Part shown: one piece after another, positions 33,945-42,262 of the stretch
How positions within the stretch are numbered: the stretch's first letter is position 1
How the letters are laid out: each line of letters opens with the position of its first letter
Source of the DNA: Pseudomonas sp. BBP2017
GTDB lineage: Bacteria > Pseudomonadota > Gammaproteobacteria > Pseudomonadales > Pseudomonadaceae
NCBI RefSeq assembly: GCF_003024385.1
Contig: NZ_PVZN01000020.1
Coordinates: 1 to 64,000 of the forward strand
Direction: 5' to 3'
DNA: 64,000 bases
The notes under the pieces: model-generated
The model's database searches: none
The model's input: the letters and a program-made list of their open reading frames with translations, nothing else
What the model was told of the DNA's origin: nothing
Program-made: the position numbers and the translations under genes

Positions 33945-35000
33945 GTGATAGAAGCCGATCGACTGATAGCCGCCACCGGGCGTGACCGTGAAGAGGTCCA
34001 GGACCGGGCGATCCGTCCGCTGCGCCTGGCCGAGTATATCGGCCAGCCGGTGGTGCGTGAGCAGATGGCCCTGTTCATCGAGGCAGCACGCGGGCGCAGC
34101 GAGTCGCTGGATCACACCCTGATCTTCGGCCCGCCGGGGCTGGGTAAGACCACTTTGGCCAATATCATCGCTCAGGAAATGGGCGTGTCGATCAAGAGCA
34201 CCTCGGGGCCTATTCTTGAGCGTCCGGGGGATTTGGCGGCGTTGTTGACCAACCTTGAGCCGCACGATGTGTTGTTCATTGACGAAATCCACCGCCTGTC
34301 ACCGATCGTCGAAGAAGTGCTGTACCCGGCCATGGAGGACTTTCAGCTCGATATCATGATCGGTGAAGGCCCGGCGGCGCGCTCGATCAAACTCGACCTG
34401 CCGCCGTTCACCCTGGTCGGCGCCACCACCCGCGCCGGCATGCTGACCAATCCGTTGCGTGACCGCTTCGGTATTGTCCAGCGTCTGGAGTTCTACAACA
34501 CCGAAGACCTGGCAACCATCGTCAGCCGTTCCGGTGGCATTCTCGGTCTGCCGATTGAAGATGAAGGGGCCTTCGAGATTGCCCGGCGCGCTCGCGGCAC
34601 ACCGCGAATCGCCAACCGCTTGCTGCGTCGGGTGCGAGATTTTGCCGAAGTGCGGGGCAAGGGCCATATCACCAAGCCGATTGCCGACATGGCGTTGAAC
34701 CTGCTGGATGTCGACGAGCGCGGTTTCGATCATCAGGACCGCCGCTTGCTGCTGACCATGATCGAGAAGTTCGACGGTGGTCCGGTCGGCGTCGACAGCC
34801 TGGCGGCGGCCATCAGTGAGGAGCGTCACACCATCGAGGACGTGCTCGAGCCTTACCTGATCCAGCAGGGCTATATCATGCGCACGCCGCGGGGGCGGGT
34901 GGTGACCCGGCATGCCTACCTGCATTTCGGGCTGAACATCCCCAACCGCCTCGGTGAGTCGGTCAATGGCGAAGGTTTTTCCGCCCCGCCCGATGAATGA
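33945..35000 (+). CDS. ruvB: Holliday junction DNA helicase RuvB
   Basis: 351 residues, a AAA+ motor with Walker A GPPGLGKTTLAN, Walker B LFIDEIHRLSP, arginine-finger region and C-terminal winged helix (VEPYLIQQGYIMRTPRGR). The GTG start abuts the ruvA stop with no gap, so RuvA and RuvB are co-translated. The last codons overlap the start of the 34997 ORF (ATGA). Confidence 0.97.
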   Translation: MIEADRLIAATGRDREEVQDRAIRPLRLAEYIGQPVVREQMALFIEAARGRSESLDHTLIFGPPGLGKTTLANIIAQEMGVSIKSTSGPILERPGDLAALLTNLEPHDVLFIDEIHRLSPIVEEVLYPAMEDFQLDIMIGEGPAARSIKLDLPPFTLVGATTRAGMLTNPLRDRFGIVQRLEFYNTEDLATIVSRSGGILGLPIEDEGAFEIARRARGTPRIANRLLRRVRDFAEVRGKGHITKPIADMALNLLDVDERGFDHQDRRLLLTMIEKFDGGPVGVDSLAAAISEERHTIEDVLEPYLIQQGYIMRTPRGRVVTRHAYLHFGLNIPNRLGESVNGEGFSAPPDE

Positions 35001-35122
35001 CAGATTTATCTGCTGTTTTCGTGGTCCTATCGGCAGTCATGGAAGGACCACGCTGGCAATACGACATAATCGATGAAAAACAGTTGCCGGAGCGGATTGG
35101 CAAGCTGAGGAGTAAGCACTAG
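34997..35122 (+). CDS. Candidate small protein (41 aa) between ruvB and ybgC
   Basis: ATG (34997) overlaps the ruvB TGA in an ATGA arrangement, and the frame stays open until TAG (35120-35122), 3 bp before the ybgC ATG. It reads MTDLSAVFVVLSAVMEGPR then WQYDIIDEKQLPERIGKLRSKH: a hydrophobic start and a basic end. No family is recognised. The perfect fit between two genes of one operon argues for translation; it may equally be a coupling ORF that delivers ribosomes to ybgC, whose GAGGAG site lies inside it. Confidence 0.5.
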   Translation: MTDLSAVFVVLSAVMEGPRWQYDIIDEKQLPERIGKLRSKH

Positions 35123-35125
35123 AGT

Positions 35126-35581
35126 ATGCGCGCGCAAAATGGGCTTGAGCCGTTCGCACATCATTGTCGGGTCTATTACGAAGACACTGATGCGGGCGGC
35201 GTGGTGTATTACGTCAATTACCTGAAATTCATGGAGCGTGCCCGCACCGAGCGGTTACGCGCACTGGGCTTTGCCCAGTCGGCCTTGGCGCAGGACAACC
35301 TGTTGTTCGTGGTCCACTCCAGCGAGGCGCGCTATCACGCGCCAGCGCGATTGGACGACGAATTGCGGGTTACCGCGCAAGTGCTTGAATTGAACCGCGC
35401 CAGCCTGCGCTTCGTGCAGCAGGTCTGGCGCGAAAAAGATGCAACGCTGCTCTGCGAAGGGCAGTTCCTGGTGGCCTGTGTGCGCGCCGATACTTTCAAA
35501 CCCCGGGCCATTCCCCCAGCGCTGCGTACGGCTTTTGCCGAGGCTGGCGATCCGGGTACTCATTCAAATGCAGGAGATTAA
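35126..35581 (+). CDS. ybgC: Tol-Pal associated acyl-CoA thioesterase YbgC
   Basis: 151 residues, hot-dog fold. The 4-hydroxybenzoyl-CoA thioesterase signature is YYEDTDAGGVVYYVNYLKFMERARTE, with the catalytic Asp in EDTDAGG. YbgC hydrolyses acyl-CoAs or acyl-ACP and associates with phospholipid enzymes; it heads the tol-pal operon in most gamma-proteobacteria. The C-terminal tail after about residue 130 is strain-variable. tolQ begins 2 bp after its stop. Confidence 0.94.
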   Translation: MRAQNGLEPFAHHCRVYYEDTDAGGVVYYVNYLKFMERARTERLRALGFAQSALAQDNLLFVVHSSEARYHAPARLDDELRVTAQVLELNRASLRFVQQVWREKDATLLCEGQFLVACVRADTFKPRAIPPALRTAFAEAGDPGTHSNAGD

Positions 35582-35583
35582 GC

Positions 35584-36279
35584 GTGGAAGCTAACGTCGT
35601 CGACCATACCTCCATGTGGAGCCTGGTCAGCAATGCCAGCATCGTGGTACAGCTGGTCATGCTGATTCTGGTTGCCGCATCGGTAACGTCATGGATCATG
35701 ATTTTTCAGCGCAGCACCATGCTGCGCGCCGGTCGTCGAGCCCTGGACAGCTTCGAAGAGCGCTTCTGGTCGGGGATCGACCTGTCCAAGCTGTACCGTC
35801 AGGCAGGCAGCAACCCGGACCCGGACTCGGGGGTCGAGCAGGTGTTCCGTGCCGGCTTCAAGGAGTTCTCCCGTCTGCGCCAACAGCCTGGCGTTGACCC
35901 TGATGCGGTCATGGAAGGTGTTGGCCGCGCCATGCGCGTAGCGATCTCCCGCGAGGAAGAAAAGCTCGAACAGAGCCTGCCGTTCCTGGCGACCGTCGGT
36001 TCCACCAGCCCGTACATCGGTCTGTTCGGTACCGTGTGGGGCATCATGAACTCCTTCCGCGGCCTGGCCAGTGCCCAGCAGGCAACCCTGGCCACCGTCG
36101 CCCCGGGTATCGCCGAGGCCCTGATTGCTACCGCGATCGGCCTGTTTGCCGCGATTCCAGCGGTTATTGCCTACAACCGTTTCGCAGCCCGCAGTGAAGT
36201 CTTGATCGGCCGTTACTACACGTTCGCCGACGAGTTCCAGGCCATCCTGCACCGTAAAGTGCACACCAGCGAAGAGTGA
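35584..36279 (+). CDS. tolQ: Tol-Pal system motor subunit TolQ
   Basis: 231 residues beginning at GTG with an AGGAG site. It is an inner-membrane protein with three helices: one near residue 20 and two in the C-terminal half (FLATVGSTSPYIGLFGTVWGIMNSF and LIATAIGLFAAIPAVIAYN), which line the proton channel shared with TolR. The complex energises outer-membrane constriction during division. Homologue of ExbB and MotA. Confidence 0.97.
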   Translation: MEANVVDHTSMWSLVSNASIVVQLVMLILVAASVTSWIMIFQRSTMLRAGRRALDSFEERFWSGIDLSKLYRQAGSNPDPDSGVEQVFRAGFKEFSRLRQQPGVDPDAVMEGVGRAMRVAISREEEKLEQSLPFLATVGSTSPYIGLFGTVWGIMNSFRGLASAQQATLATVAPGIAEALIATAIGLFAAIPAVIAYNRFAARSEVLIGRYYTFADEFQAILHRKVHTSEE

Positions 36280-36293
36280 TCAGGTAAAAGCCC

Positions 36294-36746
36294 ATGGCCC
36301 GAGTTCGCCACAAACGCAAGCCGGTCGCCGAGATGAACGTGGTGCCCTACATCGACGTGATGTTGGTACTGCTGGTCATTTTCATGGTGACCGCACCGAT
36401 GCTCAACCAGGGCGTGAAGGTCGACCTGCCCAAGGTTTCCAGTGAAGCCTTGCCGCAGGACAACAACGTCCAGGTCCTGACCATTTCGATCAAGGCTGAC
36501 AAGACCTATTTCTGGAACCTTGGCAGTGAAGTCGACACCGAAAAGCAGATGGACAAGGCCATGACCTTGCCGCAAATGACCGACGCCGTGACCAAAATCA
36601 TCGCCGCCGGACGTGACCAGGGCAAACAGACCCAGGTCTTCATCCGTGGCGACAAGTCCGTCGACTACGGCGCGGTCATGGGTGCCATGGGCGGGTTGCA
36701 GAAGGCAGGTGTCGGTAACGTTGGCCTGATTACCGAGGCGCCCTGA
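36294..36746 (+). CDS. tolR: Tol-Pal system motor subunit TolR
   Basis: 150 residues with one N-terminal membrane helix carrying the proton-carrying Asp21 in MNVVPYIDVMLVLLVIFMVT, then a periplasmic domain. ExbD homologue. Its TGA shares an A with the tolA ATG (TGATG). Confidence 0.97.
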   Translation: MARVRHKRKPVAEMNVVPYIDVMLVLLVIFMVTAPMLNQGVKVDLPKVSSEALPQDNNVQVLTISIKADKTYFWNLGSEVDTEKQMDKAMTLPQMTDAVTKIIAAGRDQGKQTQVFIRGDKSVDYGAVMGAMGGLQKAGVGNVGLITEAP

Positions 36747-37822
36747 TGCAACAGCGAGAGCCATCCGCCTCGGAAAGCTATTTCTGGCCCAGCGTCTGGG
36801 CCATTGCGCTGCACGTTCTGGTGTTCGGCATGCTGTTCGTCAGTTTTGCCATGACCCCGGAGTTGCCGCCGGCCAAGCCTATTGTCCAGGCAACCCTGTA
36901 CCAGCTGAAATCGAAAAGTCAGGCCACCACCCAGACCAATCAGAAGATTGCGGGTGAAGCGAAGAAAACCGCTTCGCGCCAGACCGAAGAAGAACAGATG
37001 GAGCAGAAAAAGGTCGAGCAGCAAGCAGTGAAGGCTGCGGAACAAAAGAAGGAAGAAGCTGCTCAAAAGGCTGAAGAAGCGCGCGCCGAAGCCGAGGCCA
37101 AGAAGTCCGAGGAAGCCAAGAAGGCTGACGAGGCGAAGAAAACCGCCGAAGCCAAGAAAGCCGAAGAGGCCAAGAAGGCCGCCGAGAAGCAACAGGCTGA
37201 TATCGCCAAGAAGAAGGCCGAAGAGCAAGCCAAGAAAAAGGCTGACGAAGAGGTCAAGAAGCAGGCGGCTGAAGAAGCCAAGAAAAAAGCAGCCGAGGAC
37301 GCCAAGAAGAAGGCGTCCGAGGATGCCAAGAAAAAAGCGGTGGCCGAAGAAGCGAAGAAAAAGGCCGCTGAAGACGCGAAGAAGAAAGCTGCAGCTGATG
37401 CGGCCAAGAAGAAGGCGCAGGATGCAGCCCGCAAGGCGGCGGAAGACAAGAAAGCCCAGGCCCTGGCCGAGCTTCTGTCCGACACCACCGAGCGGCAACA
37501 GGCATTGGCTGACGAGCAGGGCGACCAGGTAGCCGGCGACTTCGACGACCTGATCCGTGCACGTGCGGCCGAAGGCTGGGCACGTCCGCCTTCTGCGCGC
37601 AAGAACATGACGGTGGTTCTGCAGATCGGCATGCTGCCTGATGGCACCATTACTTCGGTGAGCGTAGCGCGCTCCAGTGGCGATGGTCCGTTTGACAGCT
37701 CGGCAGTTGCCGCGGTCAAGAACATTGGTCGTTTAACCGAGATGCAGGGCTTGAAACCGAGCGAATTCAATCCCTATCGTTCATTCAAGATGACATTCAC
37801 ACCTGAGGATCTAGCCTTGTGA
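36746..37822 (+). CDS. tolA: Tol-Pal system protein TolA
   Basis: 358 residues: an N-terminal membrane helix (about 16-38), a long Ala/Lys/Glu-rich helical rod (about 60-240, repeats of AKKxAEE coded at about 36950-37470), and a compact C-terminal domain with AEGWARPPSARKNMTVVLQIGML and a closing PYRSFKMTFTPEDLAL. TolA bridges the TolQR motor to TolB and Pal and is also the route for some colicins and phage. The repetitive rod is prone to length change by slippage. It overlaps tolB by 4 bases. Confidence 0.95.
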   Translation: MQQREPSASESYFWPSVWAIALHVLVFGMLFVSFAMTPELPPAKPIVQATLYQLKSKSQATTQTNQKIAGEAKKTASRQTEEEQMEQKKVEQQAVKAAEQKKEEAAQKAEEARAEAEAKKSEEAKKADEAKKTAEAKKAEEAKKAAEKQQADIAKKKAEEQAKKKADEEVKKQAAEEAKKKAAEDAKKKASEDAKKKAVAEEAKKKAAEDAKKKAAADAAKKKAQDAARKAAEDKKAQALAELLSDTTERQQALADEQGDQVAGDFDDLIRARAAEGWARPPSARKNMTVVLQIGMLPDGTITSVSVARSSGDGPFDSSAVAAVKNIGRLTEMQGLKPSEFNPYRSFKMTFTPEDLAL

Positions 37823-39120
37823 TTAAACTTCTTCGAGGACTGCTGGTCGTTCTCTGCTGCGCAGCAGGGATGGCCGTGGCAGAGGAAAAGAACATTCGGG
37901 TCACCAGCGGCAGTGACCGTGCCACGCCTATCGCAGTTGTGCCTTTCGGTCTGCAGGGCGGTAGCGTGCTGCCGGAAGACATGGCTGACATTATCGGTAA
38001 TGACCTGCGCAACTCCGGTTATTACTCGCCGATCCCGCGGCAGAACATGATTAGCCAGCCGAGCCAGGCCAGCGAAGTGATCTTCCGTGACTGGAAAGCC
38101 CTGGGCGCCCAGTACGTCATGGTCGGTAGCATTGTGCCGGCCGGCGGTCGCCTGCAAGTGCAGTACGCACTGTTCAACGTCGCCACCGAGCAGCAAGTGC
38201 TGACCGGCAGCGTCACCGGCAGTGTCGATCAGCTGCGCGACATGTCGCACTACATCGCCGACCAGTCGTTCGAGAAGCTCACCGGAATCAAGGGTGCGTT
38301 CTCTACCCGCATGCTGTACGTGACTGCTGAGCGCTTTTCCGCCAACAACACGCGTTACACCCTGCAGCGTTCGGACTACGACGGTGCGCGTGCTGTGACC
38401 CTGCTGCAATCGCGTGAGCCGATCCTGTCGCCGCGTTTTGCCCCCGATGGCAAGCGCATCGCCTATGTGTCGTTCGAGCAGAAGCGTCCGCGTATCTTCG
38501 TACAGCACATTGATACCGGCCGTCGTGAGCAGATCACCAACTTCGAAGGGCTCAACGGTGCGCCGGCCTGGTCGCCGGACGGTTCGCGCCTGGCGTTCGT
38601 ATTGTCCAAAGACGGCAACCCGGATATCTATGTGATGAACATGGGCTCGCGTCAGCTGTCGCGTGTTACCGCAGGTCCTGGTATCAACACCGAACCGTTC
38701 TGGGGTAAAGATGGTTCGACCATCTATTTCACTTCCGACCGTGGCGGTAAACCGCAGATCTATAAAACCAATGTTTCCGGTGGTGGTGCTGAGCGTGTAA
38801 CTTTTGTAGGAAACTACAACGCCAACCCCAAACTTTCGGCAGATGAAAAGACCTTGGTGATGATTCATCGTCAACAAGGATTCACCAACTTCAAGGTGGC
38901 TGCACAAGATTTGCAGCGCGGTAGTGTAAAGATTCTCTCTGAAACAAGTCTTGATGAGTCTCCTACTGTCGCGCCCAACGGCACCATGCTAATCTACGCC
39001 ACCCGCCAGCAGGGCCGGGGAGTCTTGATGCTCGTCTCTCTCAACGGACGCGTGAGGCTCCCGCTTCCGACCGCTCAAGGCGAAGTCAGAGAACCGTCCT
39101 GGTCCCCTTACCTGAACTGA
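37819..39120 (+). CDS. tolB: Tol-Pal system beta-propeller protein TolB
   Basis: 433 residues beginning at GTG (GTGA overlap with the tolA stop). The signal peptide runs to about residue 22 (VLCCAAGMAVAEEK); an N-terminal domain and a six-bladed propeller with repeats such as ILSPRFAPDGKRIAYVSFEQ and GAPAWSPDGSRLAFVLSKDG follow. It is periplasmic and links Pal to TolA. All later operon genes follow on the same strand. Confidence 0.96.
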   Translation: MIKLLRGLLVVLCCAAGMAVAEEKNIRVTSGSDRATPIAVVPFGLQGGSVLPEDMADIIGNDLRNSGYYSPIPRQNMISQPSQASEVIFRDWKALGAQYVMVGSIVPAGGRLQVQYALFNVATEQQVLTGSVTGSVDQLRDMSHYIADQSFEKLTGIKGAFSTRMLYVTAERFSANNTRYTLQRSDYDGARAVTLLQSREPILSPRFAPDGKRIAYVSFEQKRPRIFVQHIDTGRREQITNFEGLNGAPAWSPDGSRLAFVLSKDGNPDIYVMNMGSRQLSRVTAGPGINTEPFWGKDGSTIYFTSDRGGKPQIYKTNVSGGGAERVTFVGNYNANPKLSADEKTLVMIHRQQGFTNFKVAAQDLQRGSVKILSETSLDESPTVAPNGTMLIYATRQQGRGVLMLVSLNGRVRLPLPTAQGEVREPSWSPYLN

Positions 39121-39172
39121 CGCGGCGCTTTACGTTTTACTTAACACATTGGGGTTCATTAGGAGTTTCACG

Positions 39173-39670
39173 ATGGAAATGCTGAAGTTTGGTAAGTTTG
39201 CTGCGCTGGCTCTGGCCATGGCCGTAGCTGTAGGTTGCTCTTCGAAAGGCGGCGACGACGCTGGTCAAGGCGCTGTTGACCCTAACGCTGGCTACGGTGC
39301 CAACACTGGCGCTGTTGACGGCAGCCTGAGCGAAGAAGCAGCTCTGCGCGCAATCACCACCTTCTACTTCGAATACGACAGCTCGGACCTGAAGCCAGAA
39401 GCCATGCGCGCTCTGGACGTTCATGCCAAGGATCTGAAAGGCAACGGCGCTCGCGTCGTGCTGGAAGGTAACACCGACGAGCGCGGTACTCGCGAATACA
39501 ACATGGCTCTGGGCGAGCGTCGTGCGAAAGCCGTTCAGCGCTACCTGGTACTGCAAGGCGTCTCTCCTGCTCAGCTGGAACTGGTTTCCTACGGCGAAGA
39601 GCGTCCAGTTGCCACCGGCAACGACGAGCAGTCCTGGGCTCAGAACCGTCGCGTCGAACTGCGTAAGTAA
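39173..39670 (+). CDS. pal: Peptidoglycan-associated lipoprotein Pal (OprL)
   Basis: 165 residues. The lipobox gives lipidated Cys22 (AVAVGCSS). The C-terminal OmpA-like domain (about 60-165) has the peptidoglycan-binding residues in VVLEGNTDERGTREYNMALGERRA. It anchors the outer membrane to the wall. Start at 39173 after AGGAG; an extension to 39149 is leader. Confidence 0.97.
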   Translation: MEMLKFGKFAALALAMAVAVGCSSKGGDDAGQGAVDPNAGYGANTGAVDGSLSEEAALRAITTFYFEYDSSDLKPEAMRALDVHAKDLKGNGARVVLEGNTDERGTREYNMALGERRAKAVQRYLVLQGVSPAQLELVSYGEERPVATGNDEQSWAQNRRVELRK

Positions 39671-39676
39671 TTCGAT

Positions 39677-40492
39677 ATGCGAATGTGCCGTCGTGCTGTA
39701 ACCGTCCTGGCGCTCAGCCTGCCACTCGTGGCTTGGGCTGAGGTTCCTGTTGTTGATGACAACGCTGGCTATAGCGGCGCAAGCAGCTATCCGCCATCGG
39801 GTTATGGTACGAACGGCGCCTACGCCGGGGGAGGGGTTACAGCCCCTGCCTCGGCGCAGGGTCAGCTGTTCATGCAACTGCAGCAGATGCAGGATCAGCT
39901 ATCGCGTCAACAAGGCATCATCGAAGAGCTGCAAAACGATGTTGCGCGCATGAAACAGGAAAGCCTGGAGCGTTACCAGGACCTGGATCGGCGTATCGGA
40001 ACCGGGGCGCCTGCGCCCGAGGCTCCACAGAATTCTCCCGCCGGTGGCGAAGCCGCTGGCGCCGCTGCAGGTGCTGCCGCTGCGCAGCCACCCGCAGCCA
40101 GTAGCGAACCTGGCGATCCGGCTAAAGAGAAGCTCTACTACGACGCTGCTTTTGACCTGATCAAAGCCAAGGATTTCGACAAGGCCAGCCAGGCGTTCAA
40201 CGCCTTCCTGCGCAAGTACCCCAACAGTCAGTACGCCGGCAACGCCCAGTACTGGCTGGGTGAAGTGAACCTGGCCAAGGGCGACCTGCAAGCCGCAGGG
40301 CAAGCCTTCGCCAAGGTCAGCCAGTTGTATCCCAAGCACAACAAGGTGCCGGATTCGCTGTACAAGCTGGCCGACGTAGAGCGCCGCCTGGGTCATACTG
40401 ACCGGGTCAAAGGCATTTTGCAGCAAGTCATTACCCAGTACCCGGGGACCTCGGCTGCACAATTGGCCCAGCGCGACCTGCAGAAGCTCTAA
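39677..40492 (+). CDS. cpoB: Cell division coordinator CpoB (YbgF)
   Basis: 271 residues: a signal peptide to about residue 21, a Tyr/Gly-rich linker, a trimerising coiled coil (QLFMQLQQMQDQLSRQQGIIEELQND, about 65-100), an Ala/Pro/Gly linker and a C-terminal TPR domain (DPAKEKLYYDAAFDLIKAKDFDKA onward). CpoB coordinates TolA with peptidoglycan synthesis at the septum. The ATG two codons downstream (39683) is an alternative start. The gene closes the operon and is followed by a terminator. Confidence 0.93.
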   Translation: MRMCRRAVTVLALSLPLVAWAEVPVVDDNAGYSGASSYPPSGYGTNGAYAGGGVTAPASAQGQLFMQLQQMQDQLSRQQGIIEELQNDVARMKQESLERYQDLDRRIGTGAPAPEAPQNSPAGGEAAGAAAGAAAAQPPAASSEPGDPAKEKLYYDAAFDLIKAKDFDKASQAFNAFLRKYPNSQYAGNAQYWLGEVNLAKGDLQAAGQAFAKVSQLYPKHNKVPDSLYKLADVERRLGHTDRVKGILQQVITQYPGTSAAQLAQRDLQKL

Positions 40493-40507
40493 GTCAGTCG
40501 TTTCAAA

Positions 40508-40536
40508 AGAAACCCGCGCCAGTCGCGGGTTTTTTC
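40508..40536 (+). terminator. Terminator of the tol-pal operon
   Basis: The 8-bp arms AACCCGCG (40511-40518) and CGCGGGTT (40524-40531) are followed by six T. Confidence 0.9.
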
Positions 40537-40651
40537 GTTAGAATCTCAGCCCTTTTATTGAAATACGCTGCTGTGAACTACGCGATGACGGGTTTGCAGC
40601 GGTGCCTGACGGAGGCGGACAGCCTGTTTAGCTGTTACGCCCGTGGCGACT

Positions 40652-41299
40652 ATGCAAGACACATTACGTATTACCGAAGTTTTTTACTCTTTGCAGGGTG
40701 AAACGCGTACCGCTGGCCTGCCCACGGTTTTTGTCCGTCTCACCGGCTGCCCGCTGCGCTGTCAGTACTGCGACAGCGAATACGCCTTTAGCGGCGGCAG
40801 CATTCGCACCCTTGATTCGATCCTCGAGCAAGTCGCAGGCTTCAAGCCGCGCTATGTCTGCGTCACCGGTGGAGAACCGCTGGCCCAGCCCAATGCCATT
40901 GCTCTGCTCACGCAGTTGTGTGACGCGGGTTATGAAGTGTCGCTGGAGACCAGTGGCGCTCTGGATATTTCCAGGGTGGATCCGCGTGTCAGCCGGGTTG
41001 TAGACCTGAAAACCCCAGGCTCTGAGGAAGTGCACCGTAACCGTTACGAGAACATCGAGCTGCTGACCGCCAATGATCAGGTCAAGTTCGTCATCTGTTC
41101 GCGTGAAGACTACGACTGGGCGGTGTCCAAACTCATTCAGTACGGGCTGGAGAAGCGCGCAGGTGAAGTGCTGTTCTCGCCAAGCCACCATCAGGTGAGC
41201 GCCACCGACCTTGCCGACTGGATTGTGGCCGATAATTTGCCGGTTCGCTTTCAGATGCAGTTGCACAAACTGCTCTGGAATGACGAGCCGGGACGCTGA
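40652..41299 (+). CDS. queE: 7-carboxy-7-deazaguanine synthase QueE
   Basis: 215 residues. A radical SAM enzyme that makes 7-carboxy-7-deazaguanine in queuosine synthesis. The SAM-cluster cysteines are C33, C37 and C40 (GCPLRCQYCD); CVTGGEPLAQP and the Lys/Arg substrate region follow. ATG at 40652 is chosen over GTG at 40643. It is followed by queC with 15 bp between, so both probably form one unit. No preQ1 riboswitch is visible upstream. Confidence 0.95.
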   Translation: MQDTLRITEVFYSLQGETRTAGLPTVFVRLTGCPLRCQYCDSEYAFSGGSIRTLDSILEQVAGFKPRYVCVTGGEPLAQPNAIALLTQLCDAGYEVSLETSGALDISRVDPRVSRVVDLKTPGSEEVHRNRYENIELLTANDQVKFVICSREDYDWAVSKLIQYGLEKRAGEVLFSPSHHQVSATDLADWIVADNLPVRFQMQLHKLLWNDEPGR

Positions 41300-41314
41300 C
41301 AGGAGCGCGATGCA

Positions 41315-41989
41315 ATGACTGACAAACGTGCGGTAATTCTGCTTTCCGGGGGCCTCGACTCGGCTACCGTGGTGGCCATGGCCAAGGCCGAAGGCTACCA
41401 GTGCTACACCATGAGTTTCGACTACGGCCAGCGCCATCGTGCTGAGCTGAACGCCGCTGCGCGGGTCGCCCGTGACCTGGGTGTGGTCGAGCACAAGGTG
41501 ATCGGCTTGAACCTGGACGGCATTGGCGGGTCGGCCCTGACCGACGCCAGCATCGACGTGCCAGAGGCACCGACCGAGGGCATCCCGGTCACTTACGTGC
41601 CGGCGCGCAATACCGTGTTCCTGTCCCTGGCCCTGGGCTGGGCAGAGGTGCTGGAGGCGCGGGATATTTTCATCGGCGTCAACGCCGTGGACTATTCGGG
41701 TTATCCGGATTGCCGTCCGGAATTTGTCGAAGCGTTCGAGCGCATGGCCAACCTGGCTACCAAGGCCGGGGTCGAGGGCCGGGGTTTCCGCATCCAGGCC
41801 CCCCTGCAGAACCTGAGCAAGGCACAAATCGTCCAGGCCGGTATTGCCCGTGGCGTGGACTACAGCCTGACGGTTTCCTGCTATCAGGCCGACGATGAAG
41901 GCCGTGCCTGCGGTAAATGCGACAGCTGCCGCCTGCGTGCCGACGGCTTCAAGGCAGCGGGTGTAGAAGACCCGACACGATATTTTTAA
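41315..41989 (+). CDS. queC: 7-cyano-7-deazaguanine synthase QueC
   Basis: 224 residues. It converts the QueE product to preQ0 with ATP and ammonia. The PP-loop SGGLDS is at residues 11-16, YVPARNTVFLSLALGWAE is typical, and four zinc cysteines lie near the end (SCYQADDEGRACGKCDSCRLR). The ATG at 41315 is preceded by an AGGAG site. Confidence 0.96.
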   Translation: MTDKRAVILLSGGLDSATVVAMAKAEGYQCYTMSFDYGQRHRAELNAAARVARDLGVVEHKVIGLNLDGIGGSALTDASIDVPEAPTEGIPVTYVPARNTVFLSLALGWAEVLEARDIFIGVNAVDYSGYPDCRPEFVEAFERMANLATKAGVEGRGFRIQAPLQNLSKAQIVQAGIARGVDYSLTVSCYQADDEGRACGKCDSCRLRADGFKAAGVEDPTRYF

Positions 41990-42008
41990 ATTATTTTGCG
42001 ATGGGGTG

Positions 42009-42036
42009 TTGATTTCCTGTTAGAAATCAGTATTAT
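42009..42036 (+). promoter_or_regulatory. Sigma70 promoter of tRNA-Lys
   Basis: TTGATT and TATTAT are spaced 16 bp apart, with the -10 box 14 bp before the mature tRNA. Confidence 0.75.
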
Positions 42037-42050
42037 ACGCGCCATCCAAC

Positions 42051-42126
42051 GGGTCGTTAGCTCAGTTGGTAGAGCAGTTGGCTTTTAACCAATTGGTCGT
42101 AGGTTCGAATCCTACACGACCCACCA
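42051..42126 (+). tRNA. tRNA-Lys (TTT)
   Basis: 76 nt including CCA, with the 7-bp acceptor stem GGGTCGT/ACGACCC, the anticodon loop CTTTTAA (TTT at 42084-42086) and the T arm GTTCGAATC. Confidence 0.97.
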
Positions 42127-42137
42127 TACGCTGTAAG

Positions 42138-42175
42138 TCAAAGCCCGCGTCCTGCAAAGGTCGCGGGCTTTTTCG
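42138..42175 (+). terminator. Terminator of tRNA-Lys
   Basis: The 9-bp arms AAGCCCGCG (42141-42149) and CGCGGGCTT (42162-42170) are followed by five T in total. Confidence 0.85.
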
Positions 42176-42262
42176 TTTTGTGTGTCGAACTCAGTGGCCG
42201 GGCTTGCCTTAGAGCGCGGTGTGACTGACACACCGCGATCGCGGGACAAGTTCGCTCTTACC

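Noticed and set aside
36950..37470. Possible CRISPR-like or tandem DNA repeats
   Set aside because: The repetition is due to the Ala/Lys/Glu-rich helical rod of TolA; units vary and stay in frame.
40537..40651. preQ1 riboswitch in front of queE
   Set aside because: The leader is short, with no recognisable preQ1 aptamer sequence or pseudoknot; the pathway context alone was not enough.
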